Below, one piece after another: positions 11,745-23,704 of a stretch of DNA of 64,000 nt (its first letter is position 1; every line of letters begins with the position of its first letter). A program made the position numbers and the translations under genes. The notes beneath the pieces are model-generated. The model ran no database searches, was not told where the DNA came from, and saw nothing but the letters and a program-made list of their open reading frames with translations. Origin of the DNA: Callorhinus ursinus (lineage: Eukaryota > Chordata > Mammalia > Carnivora > Otariidae); contig NW_020312859.1 of the NCBI RefSeq assembly GCF_003265705.1, forward strand, positions 6,206,587 to 6,270,586. Direction: 5' to 3'.

Positions 11745-12240
11745 CAGCAGCCAGTACTAATAATGGTGAACACTCGTTAGGCATATTTTCCAAGCACTGG
11801 GTTAGCCCAGTAATTCTCAAGCAGGAATGGTGTCAGGGGATTTGTGGCAATGTCTAGAGATACTTTCAGTTGTCACAACTGAGGGGAAGGTGTGCCACCA
11901 GCACCTAGTGGGTGTAGGTTGGGGCTAAACATCCTACAATGCACAGGGTGCCCCACACAGCAAGTGATGATCTAGTCTGAAGTGTCACTACTGCTGGGGT
12001 TGAGAAACTTAGGGTTAAACCCTCTGCATGCATTATCTCATTTAGTCATCAAACCATCCCTATGAGGCAGCTGCTACTGTTATTACCACCCTCCCCTGTT
12101 TAGAGTTGGGGGAGCTGCAGATTAGAGGAGCATGAAGCAATTTACCCCAAGTTCACCAAGTGGGAGAGTGACAGAGCTAGGCTATGATCCCAAGTTTGGC
12201 TGACTCCAAAGCCTGCGTACTTCACTACTTCGTTGGGAAT
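11745..12240 (-). repeat. MIR split by a hAT MITE
   Basis: The left part ends in 'ttttccaagcactgggtta' and the right part resumes with 'ctgcatgcattatctcattt', then 'agtgggagagtgacagagct' and the tRNA-related end near 12195-12235. Removing 11807-12011 and one 8 bp duplicate restores a continuous MIR. Confidence 0.85.
11807..12011 (+). mobile_element. hAT-Charlie-type MITE
   Basis: The ends are inverted (cagtaattctcaag at the left, ggttgagaaactt at the right), typical of Charlie-group nonautonomous hAT elements. The interior has 'ggcaatgtctagagatactt', 'gttgtcacaactgaggggaa' and 'aaacatcctacaatgcacag'. An imperfect 8 bp target duplication (gggttagc and gggttaaa) flanks it, the length expected for hAT. 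It carries no transposase. Confidence 0.85.
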
Positions 12241-12244
12241 GAAA

Positions 12245-13300
12245 AGGTCGGGCCAACTGAGCCTGTAGGTCAGGACAAGGAGCATGGCTTGGGAGCTGAT
12301 TCTCAGAGGTTCCTGAGGGCCCCAGGGCCCCCTAAGGCCCAGTAACTACTACTAAGTCTTGTTGCCACTGCAGGAGAACATGGAAGCTCAGCCCCCACCT
12401 GCTGGGGGCGCAGTCTCCCAGGGGTCCTTGGATTGACCTGGGGGGCTGATCTTGATTGTTTTCAGCTGAGCTGAACTAGGAGGGCAAGACATCACCCTAG
12501 TAACTTCAGCATCAAGTCCCATGGCTCTGACATCACCAACTGTGGAATCAAGTGCGGGGAGGAGACTCGGACAGCCGGTGGCACATGCTCACAGCCAAGT
12601 GAGAGATGTGGCAACGTGCCAGAAGTCAGGTCTCCTCTGATGCTGTCTGCAAACGCACACTCAGAATATCGGCACCATGGGAGTTGACCTGTGCACTGGT
12701 ATCCAGTAGGCCCCCGATGATGAATGAACCAACACATCAAATGGGCGAATGGAGACCTCTTCTATGAGGTCAAACCTTGGAATACAGTGAGAGGGCTGGG
12801 CAGAGATCACAGAGGGGAAGGCAGGCCGGGCCTGTGAGGTGATGCTTTGGTGGATGGGATAACGCCAAGTCCTCCAGAGGGGTCAGAGAAGAGCAGCTGG
12901 GGCTGTATCTTCTAGAACATAAGCCACAGGAGACTGCAGGGAAGTCTGACTCCAAGCACCGTAGGGGCTTGACTAATTTTTGGACTGCATCATTGGAATG
13001 TTTGGCAACCAGGCCTTAAACTCAGCGACCTCCCAGACGCAGGGGTTGCAGAGCCTGCAGGAGCCTTCTTCCCCACGACATCCCCTGGGTGAGGGTTGAG
13101 GTCGCAGATGGACTCAGGAATTTAGTTTATTGTTCCTGAGGTGGAAATAATTCTCCATATTCTGGTTTTCCCTTTCTAGGCCCTTTCAAAGACCATATTT
13201 ATACTGATAAACGGGTGTCATGGAGTCCAGAGAGATCAACTAAAGGCACATAACTCTGGGAGCTTTCTTGTTGTTATTGTTGTTTTCCTCTAGGAGGAAA
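12245..13300. other. No recognised feature
   Basis: Moderately GC-rich sequence with no repeat signature, plausible exon or long frame that I can support. Confidence 0.45.
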
Positions 13301-13328
13301 GGGGAGGAGGGGATGGGGTGGGAAAGGG
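13301..13328 (+). other. Potential G-quadruplex
   Basis: Runs of 4, 4, 4 and 3 G with loops AGGA, AT and T, followed by a further GGG. It fits the standard four-run pattern with short loops. Confidence 0.6.
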
Positions 13329-13384
13329 AACTGAAAATGGTTTATTTTGGGTTGAGCACTCTTCATGGTCACGTTAACGAGGTA

Positions 13385-13590
13385 GCAGAGTGATCTGCAA
13401 TGGTGCCAGGCAGACCTGGCTGGCCAGAGACTCCCTAAACCTCAGTTCACTCCTCGGTAAAAGGAGATAACACTCGTACCTATTTTCTAGAGTTGCGATT
13501 TAATGAGCTAATACATAAGATGGACTCAGTCTAGCAGGGGCTACAGAATAAAGACCTCACTAAATGTTTAGCCAGCATTGTTGCCATTTT
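13385..13590 (+). repeat. MIR fragment
   Basis: 'ctaaacctcagttcactcct', 'ggtaaaaggagataacactc', then 'gagctaatacataagatg' and 'cctcactaaatgtttagc' follow MIR order. Confidence 0.8.
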
Positions 13591-14449
13591 AAATTTATCA
13601 CTCTTCCCCACCCTGGGAGGTGGGACTCATTGTCCCCATTTATGTATGAGAAAGTCAAGGCTTGGCGGGGTTCCTGGGGTGCAGCTTTGTTCTCAGTTCC
13701 TCCAGCAAGTCTCTGCTGGCCTCCAAGGCCAAGGCAAGTGTCCCCTCTTCATGCGGCCCAGGCACCTGATCTTCCCTCCCAGCTTGCATTGCAGCATAGA
13801 GTGAGAGTCCATTCACAGTCCCAGCCCCTGCCACGCTGTAGGCCCATGAGGACAGCCTCCGGGCCCAAAGGATCGTTCTCGGCTACGATGGGCGCCGAGC
13901 AGAGCATTGGTTCATGGTGAAAGCTGAGGACACGTAGGTCATTCAAGGCCATTGGACCCAGTGGTCTGCAGTTGGGTTTGCTTCTTCTTACAGTGTGTGT
14001 ATGTGTGTGTGTTCTTTCTTAGGAATGTGGAGTAAAGTGGGTGGCTGGGGACATCCTTTAGGTGTCAGCAGGTCTCTTCTCCGGCACAGTGACAATGGCA
14101 AACCCAGCCTATTTTCCCTCTCCTTGCTGCCCACCTCTCTCCACCAGTTTCTACACAACCTAAGATTCCCGAAGAGAGAAAGCCAATGTACCCATCCATG
14201 TAGAAGGGATTGGGAGTCAGTTATATGTTTCCTTGGCGCAGAAATACACAAATCACAGTGGATCCTTGCAAGTGACGGGGAAACAATGGCTGATTTCAGC
14301 ATAGGGTTCTGAGTCTTTAAACGACTGTCAGTTTTATTCCTTCACTTTTCATTCCTAGCTCATCCAGTTCTCCCGTATCCCGTGAGGATTGCTCAACACG
14401 GGGTCTCGGCCAGCTGACGGAGGGTGAGTCCAATTCCATAGAGGAGCTA

Positions 14450-15390
14450 TTATGAATTAGTTAATCCCATGGTTTGAGCTCCTACTCTGTGCCGGGCCCT
14501 GTACTAAGCGCTGAGGGTACAATGCAGGACAAAAGGAGACAAATGCCTGCCCTCCAGAGCTTATAGTTTGGTGGAAGATAGGGGTGGTTGTCATATAGTC
14601 ACACTATGGACATACATAATGAATCCAAAACTACACATAAATATAATTGCTCCGGAGGAAAAAAAGAGTTCCATGAGGACTTGACCTAGATTAGATGATC
14701 AAAGAACAGTTCCCTTAGGAGGTAAAACTGGGCAGAGATCTGAAGAATGGATAGGAGGTGGTGGATAGAATGTTCCAGACAAAGGAAACAGCTTGTGCAG
14801 AGTCTCTGTGGAGACCTGGAATAAACAAAGGCCTTAGGGTGAGAACGTGGAAGTGGAAGGTGCACAGGGTGTAAGCCAGGCTGGAAAGGCAGGCAGTGGT
14901 GGACGGTGTGGGGTCTTGTAGGCTAAGGTTAGTATTTGGCTTCAAGCCTAAGAAAAGTGGGAAGCCACAGGAGGGGATTTAGAAGCTGGGATGCAATTTG
15001 ATTTATTTCTTTAAAAGATTGTTCTGGCTGCTGTGGGAAAACGAAGAGTTGCCTGAGTGCATATGGGGAGACCAGTAAGGAGACAAAGCTGGTTGTCCAG
15101 GGAAAGGCAACTGTTGCTTGGACACAAAGGGGTGGCAGAGATGGGGAGCAGAATGTAGGCTTTGGAGGTAGCAATGTGGGGCTCGGGGCAAAGGGAGTTG
15201 TCAATGGAGACTTCCAGTTTTCTGGTTTGGTAACTGGAAGGGTGGTGGTCCCACTTTGGGACACCAATGATGCTAACAGAAGGTGAGGTTGAGGGGTGGA
15301 GGGAGGCAGACGAAGAAGGTGGCCTTGGACTCAGTGAGCTTCAGGGCCTGCGGGACATCCGAGTGTAGATGCTAGTAGGCAGTTAGACGT
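14450..15390 (-). repeat. Long L2 fragment
   Basis: This is the L2 3' half in reverse. Modules in order are 'gagctcctactctgtgccgg', 'ctgccctccagagcttatag', 'ggcagagatctgaagaatgg', 'gttccagacaaaggaaacag', 'gtggggtcttgtaggctaag', 'gaagccacaggagg', and 'agattgttctggctgctgtg' at about 15017, continuing into a 'cttccagttttctggttt' block. Long minus-strand open frames in it come from the decayed repeat and are not genes. Confidence 0.85.
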
Positions 15391-15829
15391 ATGTGTGTGC
15401 CCCTCTCGCTCTGCAGTTCTCCTGAGAACTGATCCTGGAACTCTTTAGGACTCAGCTTCATTTCTCTGTTGCTGCTGAGGTTTGACCAGGCCATAGTTAA
15501 GCCACTTGAGTTCCTTTTCTCTCACATTAAGGTTTTTGAGTGAGAAAATGTGGCCCTCCCAAGAAGAGGTAAACCTGGTTCTATTTATTACCACTGGTAA
15601 GGAGATGAGATGAAATGCCAACACGACAGGGCTCCCAGGTGAGCCCTGAGACTACGTATCCCTGAGAGAGGCCTCTGAGCCTGGGTCTGGGAGAGCTTTG
15701 TCTCACTTGCATGGAGCCGGTGGGAAGGGTTCTCCTGAGTAGGAGGTGGCATCTATCTTTACCCTGGCCAAGCAAATGTACATCTTTCTTTTATCATTTT
15801 CAATAATGTCATTCATCTATTTACGGATT

Positions 15830-16450
15830 TATTTAGCCACCTTTTATTGAGCATACTGATTTAGATTCTGGACACAGAGGATAAGACAGATGGAGTCTCA
15901 GCTCTCATGAAGATTGCACACCAGTTGGGGAGACAGGCAACAATCAAGGAAACGAATATGCAAACAAGGTAATTTCCAATGACTTTAGGGAAAGCATCTC
16001 TGAGGAGGGACATTGGAGGGAAGCCTGATGAATGAGCCAGCCAGTCATGCAAAGGGCCGGGCAGCGATGGGGGACAGCTGTGGGGCACCCACGTGTAGGT
16101 CGCAAAGATACATGTTTGAGGAAAAGGAAAGAGGCCAGGGTGCCACCTCAGCAAGCAAGGGGGAGCGTGATAGGAGATGAGATTGTGGAGGCCACAGGGG
16201 CTGGACCATGTAGCCTATGGTGGATTTTGTTCTAAGTGGATTGGGAAGGATGGAAGGCTTTAAAGCAGGGAATGATCTGTCTTGATTTGTCACCTAAAAA
16301 GATCACTCTGGCTGCTATGTAGAAAATACGTTGTTGGAAGGCCAAGGGTAGACGTAAGGAGTCCAGTGAGGAGGATGTTGCAATTCTCCTTGGGAGAGGT
16401 GCTGGGGCCCGGACCAAGGTGGTGGTGGCAGCCATTGGCTCTGAAGCCTT
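15830..16450 (-). repeat. L2 fragment
   Basis: Same module order as the preceding L2: 'ccttttattgagcatactga', 'gatggagtctcagctctcat', 'ctgaggagggacattggagg', 'gaccatgtagcctatggtgg', 'gatcactctggctgctatgt', then 'tgttgcaattctccttggga'. It is a separate insertion, because the 3' end modules restart. Confidence 0.87.
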
Positions 16451-16675
16451 TCTTCTGTGTGCTTACATGAATGACAAATGTCCCATGCCCAGAGGGACTC
16501 TGTAATTAATTCTGTCATCCATTGCTCACCATAGCTACCACTGTGGGTCTTTCCAAAACAAAGAAGGGTGAATGAGTAAATTTCTATTAAGTAATCTGTA
16601 AGTTTCATTTCTCTTATAGTTTAGCATCATTGGTGGTTGTTGTTTTTTTTTTCCACCAACTAAATCACTGATCAT

Positions 16676-18060
16676 TGTGATGGTTAATTTTATGGGTCAA
16701 CTTGAGCAGGTCATGAGGAGCCCAGATATTTGATCAAACTTTCTTTTGGGTGTTTCTGTGAAGGTTTTTTCGAATGAGATGAAATTTAAATTGGTAGACT
16801 GAGAAAAGTAGATTGTCTTCCCAAATGTGGGTGGGCCTCATCCAATCAGTCGAAGACCTCAGTCAATCAGTTGAATAGAACAAAAAGGCAGAGTAAGACA
16901 GAATTCTTTCTTGCCTGACAGCCTTTGAACTGGAACATCAGCCTTATCCCTGCCTTTGGACTCAGAGAGAAACATTGGTTTTCCCTGGGTCTTGAGCCTG
17001 GTAAGCTTTTATTTATTTATTTTTATTATTATGTTATGTTAATCACCATACATCACATCATTAGTTTTTGATGTAGTGTTCCATGATTCGTTGTTTGTGT
17101 ATAACACCCAGTGCTCCACGCAGAACGTGCCCTCCTTAATACCCATCACCAGGCTAACCCATCCCCCCACGCTCCTCCCCTCTAGAACCTTCAGTTTGTT
17201 TTTCAGAGTCCATCATCTCTCCTGGTTCGTCTCCCCCTCCGACTTACTCCCCTTCATTCTTCCCCTCCTGCTATCTTCTTCTTTTCCTTTTTTCTTAAAA
17301 TATGTTGCGTTATTTGTTTCAGAAGTACAGATCTGTGATTCAACAGTCCTGCACAATTCACAGCGCTCACCATAGCACATACCCTCCCCAATGTCTATCA
17401 CCCAGCCATCCCATCCCTCCCACCCCCAACCACTCCAGTAACACTCAGTTTGTTTCCTGAGATTAAGAATTCCTCATATCAGTGAGGTCATGTGATACAT
17501 GTCTTTCTCTGATTGACTTATTTCACTCAGCATAACACCCTCCAGTTCCATCCATGTCGTTGCAAATGGCAAGATCTCATTCCTTTGGATGGCTGCATAA
17601 TATTCCATTGTGTATATATACCACATCTTCTTTATCCAGTCATCTGTCGATGGACATCTTGAGCCTGGTAACTTTTAGATGGAAATTATACCCTCAGTTT
17701 TCCTGATTCTCAGGCCTTGGGACTCAGGCTGGAACTAAACCATTGGCTCTTTTGGATCTCCAACTTCCAGATTCACCCTGCAAATCTTAGAACTTTCCTG
17801 TGTCCACAACCACTTGAATCAATTCCTTATAATAAATGTAATAAGAATAATACTAAATATATATACACACACACAAAGAGGTTTATTATAAGGAATTGAC
17901 TCTGTCTATATGTTCTTTCTACACACATATGTAGGCAGAAGGAATAAATATACAAATATATATGTATACACCCAGAGATTTCTTATATGTATATACATAT
18001 ACAGACCCAAGCACACATTCTATTGGTCTGTTTCTCTGGGGAAAACTGACCCACGTAATG
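16676..18060 (+). mobile_element. LTR-like interspersed repeat, split by a LINE-1
   Basis: Begins near 'gatggttaattttatgggtc' and contains 'ggtgggcctcatccaatcag', 'ttctttcttgcctgacagcc', 'ccttataataaatgtaataa' and an end near 'ggtctgtttctctggggaa'. I recognise this widespread eutherian repeat but do not assign a family with certainty. An AT and CA-rich expansion (17850-18005) precedes the right end. A related copy in the opposite orientation is at 43965-44350. Confidence 0.65.
17005..17656 (-). mobile_element. Truncated LINE-1, minus strand
   Basis: The T-rich left end is the 3' tail. It is followed by the carnivoran L1 3' UTR ('agtgttccatgattcgttg', 'taacacccagtgctccacgc') and the ORF2 end ('ataatattccattgtgtat'). 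A 15 bp target duplication (tcttgagcctggtaa) lies at 16990-17004 and 17657-17671. The shared 'tctt' at the 5' junction also occurs in the LINE-1 sequence itself and may reflect microhomology. It is 5' truncated and inactive. Confidence 0.93.
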
Positions 18061-18239
18061 AACCAATGCTTTGTGTTATCATCGGGAAGACCTCTGGGCA
18101 CGGAGGTGGTTCTGCAGTCTAGATCTGGTAACAAACACCTAGGTTTTGGGAAGATTGAGCTATATTTTCAAAAGCATGAAAAGGCATGATTTGTTTAGGA
18201 AAAGCCAGATAGTTCGTGGTGCCCAGATCGTAGTTTCAT

Positions 18240-18630
18240 GCTAGGAGCAGTGATTCAGCAGGAGGCGGCATAGGGAGAGGAGGGTGGGAAGGCTTTGCCG
18301 GGACGGGATTTGGCAACAGTAAGGAGCTAAAGAAGGCTCTGGAGCAGAGGACTGACACACTTAAAGGCATACTCGGGAAAGGCTCCCCTGGTTGCAGTGA
18401 GAAAGGCCTAGAGAAGGTGAGGCAGGGAGCAGGATTGGGAATCTGCCACCATAATCCCAGGGAGCAAGGAGCAGCCCCTGGATTCAGGCCTGAGTGTGAG
18501 GATAGAAGGGACGCTTAGAGGTGCTGGTGGCAGGGCTTGGTGGCGGTTGGACATGGAGAGAGCGGGAGGCACAGACGGGGAGGATTCCAAGGTTTCTGGC
18601 TTGAATAACTGGGAGGACGGCATCAATGGG
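18240..18630 (-). repeat. L2 fragment
   Basis: 'ggctcccctggttgcagtga' is a decayed form of the L2 'actctggctgctgtg' module. It is followed downstream by 'gattccaaggtttctggctt' and 'aactgggaggacggcatcaa', as in L2 minus strand. Confidence 0.65.
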
Positions 18631-18689
18631 ACCATTGATTATTACAATCGAGAAAGCTCCTTATTTCTATGTCTTATAAAATAAATCAG

Positions 18690-19140
18690 AAAGACGTTGT
18701 TAGAGATTGTTTTCCACTCCCTCCTGTATCTTTGCAGCTCCTGTCATCAAAAGATGGAGTCTCATTTCCCCTCCCCTTGCATCTGGGCTGGCCTGGGACT
18801 TGCTTTGGCGCAGAGGCGTGGTGGACGGGGTGGCACGGCAGGTCCGAAACGAGGCTTCAAGGGGCCGTGTCAGAGCCCTGTTCAGCCATGGTGTGAACAG
18901 CGCTAGCCTGCTGCATTCTGAGACACGCTGTGAAGCTGAGATGAGCCATGCCACCGCGGCCGTCCTGGGGCAGCCAGCCCCTGGCTGATGAGCCTCCCTG
19001 CCTGACGTCTCTGAGTGGGCTCAGCCAAGGAGAGCTGCCCAGCTAAGCCCGGCCCAAGTGGCGAGCCACAGAATCATGAGCAGAAGAGATGACTGTTGTT
19101 TCAAGCCACTAAGCTGTTGGGTGGCCAGTTGGACAGCACG
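18690..19140 (+). mobile_element. LTR-like interspersed repeat
   Basis: 'atctgggctggcctgggact' with 'tgctttggcgcagaggcgtg', later 'gagctgcccagctaagccc', 'cagaatcatgagcagaagag' and 'gtttcaagccactaagctgt' follow the order of a common eutherian LTR-type repeat. I do not name the family. It keeps several CpGs. Confidence 0.55.
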
Positions 19141-19534
19141 AGGGAAGTGGTACAGGGATTTATGAAGTAGGCATAAAGCTAAAGTCAACGGGGGATGGTG
19201 TGTGGCTATTATATAAGCTTTACTGCACTCTGCGGGCGTTCATGAGGCTGAAATGAGAATAAGAAAGCCCCTTGGTTCACCCTCTCATAAAGTTCTTAGA
19301 ATAGTTTGTTTAAGGAATCCGTCAGTGTACATTTTTCCAGAAAATTCATTTTGCCCCCCCCTGATGACCTTAGTCCTCATCCCTGTCAAAATGGGGCTGT
19401 GCCCTATTTGAAGACGAACAGTCCTGGAGCATCCAGAACTTTCCTGGTTTTGGCACCCAAAGTCCCACATCCTGAGAAACCCATCAGCCTCAGACAAACA
19501 GGGACAGTGGGTCACCCTATTGTGCTTTGCCGCT

Positions 19535-19720
19535 TGCAAGTTCATGTTCACCCACTGGCTTCAGACGGGGGGCGGTGGGGGCTGGGCGGGGGCGGTGGTT
19601 TGCTGTTGCCCCTTTGATAGACAGGGAAGCTGAGATCCAGCAAGTCTGAAATGCCCCTCGGACCACCCAGCTGGAAGGCAGCCAGGAGAGGAGCTGAACC
19701 CAAGGCGGCCTGATGCTCAT
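19535..19720 (-). repeat. MIR fragment carrying a G-rich expansion
   Basis: 'gacagggaagctgagatcca', 'ccacccagctggaaggcagc' and 'agaggagctgaacccaaggc' are the MIR consensus in reverse. The left part is replaced by the G-rich run at 19567-19592. Confidence 0.7.
19567..19592 (+). other. Strong potential G-quadruplex
   Basis: G runs of 6, 5, 3 and 5 separated by CGGT, CT and C. Short loops and long runs make this one of the strongest G4 motifs in the window. Confidence 0.75.
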
Positions 19721-20129
19721 ACCTGAGCCTGTTATTGTACACCTGCTATGTTGGGGTAGTGACACCAGCCCCTTATGGCCCGGCTGTGGAAGTGAGGAGC
19801 TGCACCCCAGACACACTCCAGCATGCCAACACCTCTCCAACTGGATCATTTTCAAACGTATCGTTCGAGGTCTGACACCAGGAGAGAAGAGCTCACGGCT
19901 TATTTCGTAGCTCACTCTACGGAGAGAGGTGACTCAGGCCACAGCCAACCCTGACCCTACCCTCTGAGGCCAGAGTTGCTGTCAGTTCCGATCTGACAAT
20001 GGCAATGCGGATGCGACTCGGCTCCAGAGAGAGACTTCGGAGAATCCAGAAAAAGATGAGGCAGGCAAGGGGGACAGGGACAGGAATAGAGAACTGGTTT
20101 CGTCTCTTTCAGGAACTGTGTGGATTCTT

Positions 20130-20430
20130 GATCGTGAACTCTTTGTTTGAAAAGAAAATCCATTTTTCATACATTCAGAATTCCAAGCTGTCGAACATTT
20201 CCTCCCGTGATGAGACGCATTCAGAACAAAAACGTGCAGCCTGATTTGTCTTTCCCTGAAATCAAAGGCACTGTTCTAAAGAGACTGCGCTCGCCACACA
20301 AAGGTAGCAGATGTTTGCTGAGATTGAGCCGCACAAGCATCCACACGTTCAATCTTGGGAGCATTTCGGTTTTTGAAAAGAGGAACGGTTTTGTGTCATT
20401 CCGCGATGCATGGAAGCTTCTGGTACTGGT
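20130..20430. promoter_or_regulatory. Candidate conserved noncoding element
   Basis: No interspersed-repeat signature, even base composition and many retained CpGs (for example near 20206, 20218, 20234, 20289, 20329 and 20400), which decay quickly in unconstrained DNA. Open frames cross it on both strands, but none resembles a known protein. The regulatory call is an inference. Confidence 0.2.
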
Positions 20431-21139
20431 GCTCAGGTGGGGTGTGGGTGAGGGCGAGTTTGATCCAGAACGCTCGGCAGGGGAGGACGGGGTAGGACGC
20501 ACCACGTCATCAGGTGCCCATTGAGCACCCAGTGTCCACCCAAGATGGTGTTAGGGGCAGCAGCTGGGGGTGCAGGGCCTGCAGGGTGCCATGATCTTAA
20601 TTCTCGCCAGCAAAGAGTTTCTAAGTCTAAGACTTCCTACACTCACAGCTTCAGAAAGCCGATTCTAAAGCTGAACTAGCTTTTAACTTCCCAGGTGTAT
20701 TTCCCTTCTGTCATTCTCGCCTCTCCCAGATTTCTCCCTGTCCCTCATCCCTGGGACGTGATCAGTCACAGAAACCTGCATATTCTATTCCCCCCAAATG
20801 GAATTCAGAATCCATCCCGTTTCCATTTGCAGTGCAGATCTCATCCCTTCTCCTCACGACCAAGCCACCAGAAACACCCCGGTTATGTGTGTGTATACCC
20901 CCCCCCAAGCTGTTTTGCAATGATCCGTTCAGAGGTCATACCAGGAGCTCCTGGAGGTTAGGTTCACCTTGACTTTCTCAGTAGCCAGCGCAGGGTCTGG
21001 TATCTTCCTGGGGTTCATCGATATGCATGAGTGAATGAGGAAGTAAGAATGTAAGTGATGGGATATTCCTTAACCATCGCCCACCATGCCCTTCAGAGCC
21101 CTCTGTCTTTGTTCCCACAGCCCTCTTTTTTTTTTTTTT

Positions 21140-21270
21140 TAACTTGCCAACTCCTATTCATCCTTCAAGATCCAGTGCCCATGTTGCCTCCTCCAGGAAG
21201 TCTTCCTGACATCCTCAGCCTGTGCAGCTTATTCATTTCTCCCTCTGCGCTTCTACAACATTTCTGACGC
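21140..21270 (+). repeat. L2 fragment
   Basis: 'tccttcaagatccagtgccc' and 'ctccaggaagtcttcctgac' are well-known L2 plus-strand phrases, preceded by a T14 run at 21126-21140. Confidence 0.8.
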
Positions 21271-21794
21271 ATGTGCACAGCAGAATGCATACTTTAATGA
21301 CTAATGTGTCTGAGTTCTTGCTTGTCCCTGCCAGAGATGGCAAGTCGATTTAGCTTCACAACTCTGTTCTGCCTGATGCTGCTGCCTGAGGCAGTGTTGA
21401 GCTAGATTCTGAGGGTGCCTTTGCAGCAGTATATTCATATATACATAATGTTTCTATTTTATATAATACCTATAATTTTTCAGTGTATTAGAAGGAGCAG
21501 GCCCATTTCCTCACCAATGAAGTAAATCTAAAGAACAGGACATCAGTCATAAAAGGCAGTGATGCAGACAGGCACATGTGGGTCAGCCTGCCATCTGGTG
21601 TGGCTTCTGGAAGATGAAGCCTGGTTAGCGTAGAGAGGCTAAGGATTGCTGATCCCAAGGCCTGGGTGGGGAAGGTGTGTGAAGCCACCCTTTAGCTTCT
21701 GTTATGTTCCCTGTGCAAGATGGTGGCTAAGAGGGGAAGTTCTCTTGATTCTCAGCTTACTCCATGCCAGGGAGGTGCTGGGCACAAGGCACCA

Positions 21795-22180
21795 AACTCT
21801 GATAGTTACGGGGGTAGACTTTAGCTTTAGAAAAATTGGGTTAGAATCCCCACTCTGTCATCTCCAGTTGTACGATTTGGGGCAAGTTGCCTAGCTTTCC
21901 GAAGCCCCAATTTCCTTAAAGGGAAAGGGCGCTTCATACTAAGTCAGCCTCTGTAGAGTTGCTGGTATGTGCCAGGCACTGTGTTTTGTTTTGTGCTACC
22001 TACTCGTCCCAGCCATGACCACCAGGGAGGTACCGTTGCCACCCCCATGTCACAGATGAGAAACTGAGGCTCAGGATGCTTGGGTAACACGTCCAAGGTC
22101 ACTCAGTTGGAAAGCTCCATGTCTGGGGAGAAACCTAGAAAGCCTGACTTCAAGTCCAGTACTCTTAGCTGTGACTCTCA
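21795..22180. repeat. Two head-to-head MIR fragments
   Basis: 21795-21935 is plus strand ('gggttagaatccccactctg', 'ggggcaagttgcctagcttt'). 21965-22180 is minus strand ('tatgtgccaggcactgtg', 'cagatgagaaactgaggctc', 'ggtcactcagttggaaagct'). They meet near 21950 and form an imperfect inverted pair. Confidence 0.85.
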
Positions 22181-22189
22181 TTAATCACT

Positions 22190-22700
22190 TTATGATAAAG
22201 ATTTTTGGAAGAATTACGGGAGTTAATTTTTAAAATGGGGCTCTAAATGCTTAAGAAGTGATAGCTTTTTACGATACTTCTGGAGCACTTCACGGAGTAT
22301 GCAAAATGGACAGACTCACGCTCCAAGAAAAGAACAAAAAAGCCCCTCACAGTTTTGGACACAAAATATTTCAATTCTAACGATAACTTATTTTTATACT
22401 ATCAACATCAAGGAAAAAGTAACCGATTCCTCATAAAGAATATGAAAATCAGCTGTCTTGAGACTTCTCCTTTGCTTGCTTTCCAAAATTGGAGAAGCCC
22501 TTACAAGGTTTCGAAGGAAGACGATCAGGACCTAAGAATTTTGAGGACTTCATAGTTCCAGGAACAGGTAGACATTCTTTCAGGTCCAAGGACTCAAACA
22601 GACTTACAGTAGAGATGTAGGACAAATGAATGGAAAGAAGGCGGGCATGGGGGAACGCTGTAGCAAAGGACACGAGAGTCTTTCTTTTTGAAACCTAGAC
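22190..22700. other. Non-repeat sequence, AT-rich
   Basis: I recognise no repeat. It keeps scattered CpGs within AT-rich surroundings. The only frames are short (up to 74 codons) and resemble nothing known to me. Confidence 0.4.
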
Positions 22701-23704
22701 CCCGGGTTCAGAAATCCAGGAGGCTGTATTAGACTCCTGGGCCCGTGAACTCTCATTATTTCGCTCAGCTACTCTTCTGCTTCTGCACCTTCCCTGAGAC
22801 CAAGAAATATATTTCCCTGTGATTTTTATCTCTTCCTTAATATAGGTTCAATCATTTAATTCAGGAAAATGGGGATTAGGAGGCCCAAAGTGGTTAGTGG
22901 ACTTGCGGGGGTCCCACAACTATTGAGGGGCGGTGTGGGATTCCTACTGGGCTCTGGCAGACACAGCTTCTGCTCTGCAGTGGAGCCGACCACCCCAGCG
23001 CAGAGTTGGGACTGCCACGGACCTCTTGTACCTGTGCAGCCATTTCCATAGGCTGCCTGGTTTTCCGGGGTTTGGGGGCTCGGGAGGCCACTGTTCACTC
23101 CCCAGGGCTTGCTTCTGGGCAAAAAGGGCGGCTGCCAGTCCTACTCGAGGGTCCCAGCTGAGGTTGCTCTGCAGAGCAGGGACAGAGTCTTCCCAGGCCA
23201 CGCCTGGCCCCAGAACCTTTCTGCCAGGAGCTTTCTATAGGGAAGTCTCTCTGATCCTTGGCCAGGAAACTAAAAGTGAGCAAGTCTTCCTCTTTCAAGA
23301 TAGCCCTGTCCCCTGGCTGAAAGGCAAAGACAGAGAGTAACGCTGCAGCAGAAAGGGCCTGACATGTCACACTCATGGTTCTGGCCTGGCTTTTTTTAGA
23401 AAAGGACCTCTTTCCCATGGTAAAGGGGAGAAGTCAGACTTTCTTGTTCCTCTTGGGCCGGGCATGAAGCAATCTTCAGCCCTGATGTTGACACCAGGTC
23501 AAACCCCCAGACCTTCTCTCTGGGGCCCGGCTCCTTGGACTTCTGAGCTCTGACCTTGGCAGCAGGAAAATGACCCACTGGCTGGGGGTTCCACAGCAGC
23601 AAGATCTGCGCAGGGCCCAAGCAGAAATGGAGAGGAGCCGGACGGTGGCGGGGACCCAGCCGCGGGGCATGCAGCTGGACTGGGCCCCCAGGTTTTTGGC
23701 ACAC

